Source: JALOOX01 sp964557955 (GTDB lineage Bacteria; Desulfobacterota; Syntrophobacteria; Syntrophobacterales; Syntrophobacteraceae). Taken from it: a stretch of DNA of 64,000 nucleotides. The stretch is taken from contig CAZLCS010000025.1 in assembly GCA_964557955.1 (NCBI GenBank), forward strand, positions 18,232 through 82,231, in the 5' to 3' direction. Both the position numbers and the translations under genes were made by a program. Shown piece after piece: positions 60,358-64,000 of this stretch; within the stretch, counting starts at the first letter, position 1, and each line of letters begins with the position of its first letter. The notes below the pieces were generated by a model. That model had not been told where the DNA came from and made no database searches. It saw only the letters and a list, made by a program, of their open reading frames with translations.

Positions 60358-61377
60358 ATGAAAATCTGCTCAAGCATTGAAAAGATTTCGCTCAATCTGC
60401 GTGACCGGATCATCGACAAAGACGCTAAGAGACTCTTGATTGCCAGCCTTTCTGGCTCAGAACAGGAAAAAGATCTCTCAGCTCCGCTCAACTGCGGCGG
60501 TTTTGGTCGGATCAGACACTTCCGTCGCAAGAGTAGCTCGGGTTCCGCCTCTTGGCTACCTGACCCTCTCCCTATGGATCCTGTATGCAAGGCGTTTGGA
60601 TTGGAGCAGGTTGATATCATCCGGGCTCAGGTGTTCCAGATAGCTGCATGCAACTTCAGTTGTTGGTACTGTTTTGTACCATATGACCTGATCAGTGCAG
60701 ACCTGGAACACTCAGATTGGCTCAGTCCGGGCACGCTTTTGGACAGGTACCGGGATCAGCCAGACCCTCCGCAGGTGATCGACTTGTCAGGCGGCCAGCC
60801 TGACCTGGCCCCGGAATGGGTCCTGTGGATGATGCGAGAACTGAAAGACCATGGGCTGGCTGATTCAGTCTACCTCTGGTCAGATGACAATCTCAGTACC
60901 GATTTCTTCTGGCGTTTTCTTTCGGAGACGGACAGGGAGTTCATCCAGAATTACCGGAACTACAGCAGGGTCTGCTGCTTCAAAGGCTATTCACCTCAAT
61001 CTTTCTCTTTCAACACGCGCAGAGACGCGGATCTCTACCGGTGCCAGTTCGATCTGATGCGAAGACTCTTAGCATTAAATCTTGATCTCTATGCCTATAC
61101 CACATTTACGGCCCACTCCTGTGCTGAAGTCAGGGACGAGATGAAACGGTTTGTGGACGCTCTGCAATCACTTGACGAGAATTTGCCTCTTCGGACGGTT
61201 CCTTTAGAGATCATTGATTTCACACCCGTGAAGCCACGACTCACCGATGAAACCAGACTGGCACTGAAGAACCAGCATGTTGCTATCGAATGCTGGAAAG
61301 AAGAGTTGGAAGACCGGTTCTCGTCAATGCAAAGAAACCAGAATATTGCAGACGTCCCGCTAAGCGGGCGCAAGTGA
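60358..61377 (+). CDS. Radical SAM enzyme of unknown specificity
   Basis: 339 residues. The [4Fe-4S]/SAM-binding motif CNFSCWYC lies near residue 98, followed by FVPYDLISAD and the glycine-rich IDLSGGQPDLAPEW that binds SAM. The rest has the TIM-barrel look (VYLWSDDNLSTDFFWRFL, YAYTTFTAHSCAEVRDEMKR) with no extra Cys clusters of a SPASM type. It starts with ATG 60358. Its 3' end touches the next gene (TGATG). Product unknown; nucleic-acid or nucleotide modification is one possibility given the neighbours. Confidence 0.85.
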   Translation: MKICSSIEKISLNLRDRIIDKDAKRLLIASLSGSEQEKDLSAPLNCGGFGRIRHFRRKSSSGSASWLPDPLPMDPVCKAFGLEQVDIIRAQVFQIAACNFSCWYCFVPYDLISADLEHSDWLSPGTLLDRYRDQPDPPQVIDLSGGQPDLAPEWVLWMMRELKDHGLADSVYLWSDDNLSTDFFWRFLSETDREFIQNYRNYSRVCCFKGYSPQSFSFNTRRDADLYRCQFDLMRRLLALNLDLYAYTTFTAHSCAEVRDEMKRFVDALQSLDENLPLRTVPLEIIDFTPVKPRLTDETRLALKNQHVAIECWKEELEDRFSSMQRNQNIADVPLSGRK

Positions 61378-62672
61378 TGGTCATGTACTCAGCCAATGAG
61401 CAGGAAGAATTTCGCTGTCTCGTTGATAATCTGGTCTTGGATTCAATCGAATCAGGAAAGATCGATTTCTCCGATCTTCTCCTCTCACTGCCCAGTATCT
61501 ACCCAGGCACAGTGCTGAGATCTATCGACCGGCTTGTTTCTGCAGGAAAGATCCGGAACGAGATATCGCAAAAGATCAAAGAATCGGCATGCTCCTGGAA
61601 GGACCGAGGCCGAACGCCCCTCATCTCGCTCAATGAGACTCTATCTCGCCTGCCCGTCCCACACCCATTGGACTATGAGTGGAGATTCGGAAGAGAAGCG
61701 ATCGCGCATATCCTCGATAGAGGTCTCCATCTCACCAGGCCTGAAGAAGTGATTGTCCTGTTCGGGGTGCCAAGCGTGTTTTGGGAAGCTATCCAGCTAG
61801 GCTACCCGCGGAGGCTGATCTTGTTCGAGACAAACAGATCAATGACGGAGTTCTTTTCCAGACAAGATTTGCACGAAGGGACGGTCATTCCATGTGACCT
61901 GATAACTGATGATCTTCCAGAGATATCTTCGAAGCTGGTGATCAGCGACCCCCCTTGGTACCAGGAATGTGTCAAATCCTTTCTGTGGTCGGCAACACAG
62001 GTTTGTTGCCAGGGGGCTTTTATGTTATTGAGCACGCCTCCTATCGGGACACGGCCGGGGATCAGCCGGGAATGGAAAGAAACTGTAGGATGGGCAGAAA
62101 ACCTTGGGTTCGCGTTACTCGAGATCATAGAAGGGATACTACCATATGTCTCCCCTCCTTTCGAGAGGAATGCGCTGAAGGCTGAGGGTCTGCAGCGGGT
62201 GCCGAGGGGATGGAGACGCGGCAATCTGGCTGTGTTTGAGCGCAAGTGTAGCCGTGCCATCCTAAGACCTCAAGGCTGTTTGACAGAACAGGGATGGATC
62301 GACGAGACAATCCAGGGGATCAGGTTTAGGCTTCGACGGCAAGATAACGCCAACTGTTTTTCGGACCCATGCCTGGAAAAAATCGTTGATGGAGATATCT
62401 TGGACTCTGTGAGCAGGCTAGACGGAAGAAGGGCTTCTGTCGATATCTGGACATCCGGGAACCGGATATTCAAGTGCCGGAACACTTTGGCGGCGCAGTT
62501 GATCATAAAAGCTATTGCTGAAGGTGTTTCCCCGGATGAGAAGATCGCTGGGGCGCTCGGGCGGCCGCTGACTGATGATGAATCCGTCATGGTTCACATC
62601 GCAGAAAACCAGTTACGATCAATTGTCCAATCAGAGCAAGCCGAGTACTTGCTTGATGAGGAAGCGGTCTGA
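61377..62672 (+). CDS. DPPW-motif methyltransferase-like protein
   Basis: 431 residues from ATG 61377 (overlapping the radical SAM stop). The N-terminus has a helix-turn-helix-like part (FSDLLLSLPSIYPGTVLRSI, DRLVSAGKIRNEISQKIKES), then ILDRGLHLTRPEEVIVLFGV and, near residue 190, SDPPWYQECVKSFLWSAT. DPPW is the catalytic tetrad of amino-group adenine methyltransferases. The expected Gly-rich SAM loop is replaced by VIVLFGVPSVFWEAIQLG, so it is divergent. The C-terminal about 100 residues (LIIKAIAEGVSPDEKIAGAL) are new to me. Confidence 0.7.
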   Translation: MVMYSANEQEEFRCLVDNLVLDSIESGKIDFSDLLLSLPSIYPGTVLRSIDRLVSAGKIRNEISQKIKESACSWKDRGRTPLISLNETLSRLPVPHPLDYEWRFGREAIAHILDRGLHLTRPEEVIVLFGVPSVFWEAIQLGYPRRLILFETNRSMTEFFSRQDLHEGTVIPCDLITDDLPEISSKLVISDPPWYQECVKSFLWSATQVCCQGAFMLLSTPPIGTRPGISREWKETVGWAENLGFALLEIIEGILPYVSPPFERNALKAEGLQRVPRGWRRGNLAVFERKCSRAILRPQGCLTEQGWIDETIQGIRFRLRRQDNANCFSDPCLEKIVDGDILDSVSRLDGRRASVDIWTSGNRIFKCRNTLAAQLIIKAIAEGVSPDEKIAGALGRPLTDDESVMVHIAENQLRSIVQSEQAEYLLDEEAV

Positions 62673-62673
62673 T

Positions 62674-63810
62674 ATGCAGTCGTGGTATTCGTTAGTGGTT
62701 GAGTTGAGGGAGGCAGTAAAGAGGGACCCGTTCTGGGAACCCTATCTGAATTCAGCCATCAGGAATCCAGCCGCTTTTGGCATCCACCTTGCGATCCTGG
62801 TTGAACCGTATTTGCAGTATATCCTTGATGGGAAGAAGACGGTCGAATCGAGATTTTCGATCAACCGTATCGCCCCATATGGCGAAGTCCAGAGGGACGA
62901 TATCCTGCTCCTCAAGAGATCCGGAGGGCCAATCACCGCGATATGCCAGGTCGGCCAGGTCTGGTTCTATGAGCTTAATCCTCAATCCTGGGATGAGATC
63001 AGAGAAGAATTCACTCAGATGCTATGCGCGCAGGATCCAGAGTTCTGGATCTCCCGAAGACGCGCGTCTTATGCGACGTTGATGCGTCTGAGGCAGGTCA
63101 AGGCAATTAAGCCGGTCAAATACATCAAGCGAGACAGGAGGGGATGGCTGGTCTTGAGCGCAAGAGATCCCCAGCTGAAATTGTCGATACCCAAGAAGGC
63201 AATAATCATTGGGTTTTCAGGGGCCATCGGGAGCGGCAAATCCACACTTTCCAAAATGCTGGCAGAATCTCTCGGATGGGTAAGGGCCGGTTTCGGTGAT
63301 TATGTGCGAAATGAGGCACAAAGGCAGAATCTTCCTGAACGTCGAGAGATCCTGCAAGAGATCGGAACTCACCTGGTTGAGGATGGCGACAAATTTTGCA
63401 GCGAAGTGTTGGCTTGGGTTAGCTGGAGGCCTGGAGATAACCTTGTAATCGACGGAATCAGGCACTCGAGCATCCTCGGTTCACTCAAAAGACTCACCAA
63501 ACCTTCTCGTATGTTACTCATCTACATATCCATCGATGAACAGACCAGATTGGATAGGATCGTGATCCGAGATGGGGATCATGGAGCAGGATTAAAGGTT
63601 TTTGACCAACACTCAACGGAAATAGAAGTAAGCGGTTCACTTAAAGATTTCGCAGATATAGTCGTGGATGGGCGCATGCCCGTATCTGAGAGTTTAGGGC
63701 ATATCCTTGATGTGCTGAAGATGAAGGGGGTAATAACCAATAGTCAGATCAAGAGCCCTGTGATGAACGCATCCGACGCAGAAGAATATCAAGCTGGCAA
63801 GTGCTCATGA
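62674..63810 (+). CDS. ASCH domain fused to P-loop nucleotide kinase-like domain
   Basis: 378 residues. Residues about 30-130 are an ASCH domain (GIHLAILVEPYLQYILDGKK, TVESRFSINRIAPY, DDILLLKRSGGPITAICQVG), an RNA- or nucleotide-binding fold. The second half is a P-loop kinase like dephospho-CoA or nucleoside kinases: IIIGFSGAIGSGKSTLSKML near 180, FGDYVRNEAQRQNLPERREI, NLVIDGIRHSSILGSLKRL and MLLIYISIDEQTRLDRIVIR. It starts two bases after the methyltransferase stop. Last gene of the six-gene operon. Confidence 0.8.
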   Translation: MQSWYSLVVELREAVKRDPFWEPYLNSAIRNPAAFGIHLAILVEPYLQYILDGKKTVESRFSINRIAPYGEVQRDDILLLKRSGGPITAICQVGQVWFYELNPQSWDEIREEFTQMLCAQDPEFWISRRRASYATLMRLRQVKAIKPVKYIKRDRRGWLVLSARDPQLKLSIPKKAIIIGFSGAIGSGKSTLSKMLAESLGWVRAGFGDYVRNEAQRQNLPERREILQEIGTHLVEDGDKFCSEVLAWVSWRPGDNLVIDGIRHSSILGSLKRLTKPSRMLLIYISIDEQTRLDRIVIRDGDHGAGLKVFDQHSTEIEVSGSLKDFADIVVDGRMPVSESLGHILDVLKMKGVITNSQIKSPVMNASDAEEYQAGKCS

Positions 63811-64000
63811 GTCCTGCTCTCCCCCATGACTTTTAGATAGTTCGGTCTCGGGTCGTAAAGCGATGCTCAGAAACTCCGCAATGTTGCGATTTTCAGCGAT
63901 CGGGAAATCGAGAACATTTTGAGTAAAATCAAGTTCTATATTTGTTCACTGCTGTCCGGTTAACTATATAATAAAATCGGCTATTTAGAATTCTAGACGT
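63811..64000. other. Window end, no complete gene
   Basis: About 190 A/T-rich bases. On the reverse strand a short reading ends at the TCA near 63808 (sequence like DFPIAENRNIAEFLSIALRP) but shows no start codon after an upstream stop, so it may be a gene remnant. No terminator is evident after the kinase-like gene. Confidence 0.4.

Noticed and set aside
60358..61377. Prokaryotic viperin (pVip)
   Set aside because: A radical SAM protein near a nucleotide kinase recalls viperin loci, but the CNFSCWYC surroundings and the rest of the sequence do not match the viperin signature I know, and the kinase carries an ASCH domain.
63808..64000. Reverse-strand gene ending at 63808
   Set aside because: Protein-like for about 40 residues but preceded by a stop with no start codon in between; it is at most a remnant.

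Overview
The window looks like one large mobile-gene region from a Gram-negative bacterium: a conjugative or mobilizable plasmid, or an integrated copy of one. The host is probably a deltaproteobacterium (Desulfobacterota). That guess rests on moderately high G+C, lipoproteins and outer-membrane efflux parts, and the general look of the proteins, so it is inference. The backbone is IncP/RP4-like: an oriT with a recognisable nic site, traJ-traI-traG-traF running left from it and traK-traL-traM running right, a TraC/ArdC-type primase, a ParA partition module beside 45 tandem 12-bp repeats, a candidate replication protein and a ParE-type toxin-antitoxin pair. No mating-pair formation (trb/virB) genes lie in the window.

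1-18.3 kb is a metal-resistance and envelope-stress block. It holds the C-terminal end of a heavy-metal P-type ATPase, a membrane Ser/Thr kinase with a sulfatase-modifying (FGE-like) sensor domain, a small protein, a PP2C phosphatase and a Gly-rich secreted protein ending in poly-Gly-Cys-Arg. A czcCBA-type RND efflux operon follows. An IS4-family element (10-bp target duplication) has cut its PII-like regulator gene off from czcA. After this come two lipoproteins, an ECF sigma factor with a candidate anti-sigma carrying a glycogen-binding-like domain, a second Gly-rich protein with the same C-terminus, a truncated outer-membrane protein and a His-rich secreted protein.

18.6-34.8 kb is a defence island whose two ends carry an exact 20-bp inverted repeat. 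It contains a serine recombinase, a frameshifted gene of unknown family, two XRE-ImmA/IrrE modules with different partners (one a PIN-like protein) and a complete type I restriction-modification operon (hsdM-yhcG-hsdS, then hsdR). Its right end has IS21-like terminal-repeat debris.

35-51 kb is the plasmid transfer, replication and partition backbone. 51-53.5 kb holds a small Cys-containing gene, a nuclease-like protein and a DUF4143-type ATPase.

54-63.8 kb is the most interesting part. Six co-directional, tightly packed genes appear to have formed one operon: a DUF6932-like protein, an XRE/ImmA-like protein, a Cys-rich zinc-binding protein, a radical SAM enzyme, a DPPW-motif methyltransferase-like protein and an ASCH-domain/P-loop kinase fusion. 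A 3,823-bp Tn7/Tn5053-type transposon (transposase, AAA ATPase, RepB-like primase and zinc-ribbon protein) sits inside the third gene. It is flanked by the 5-bp duplication attac, and removing it restores the reading frame exactly. I do not recognise the six-gene set as a described system; a regulated nucleic-acid or nucleotide modification/defence role is my inference.
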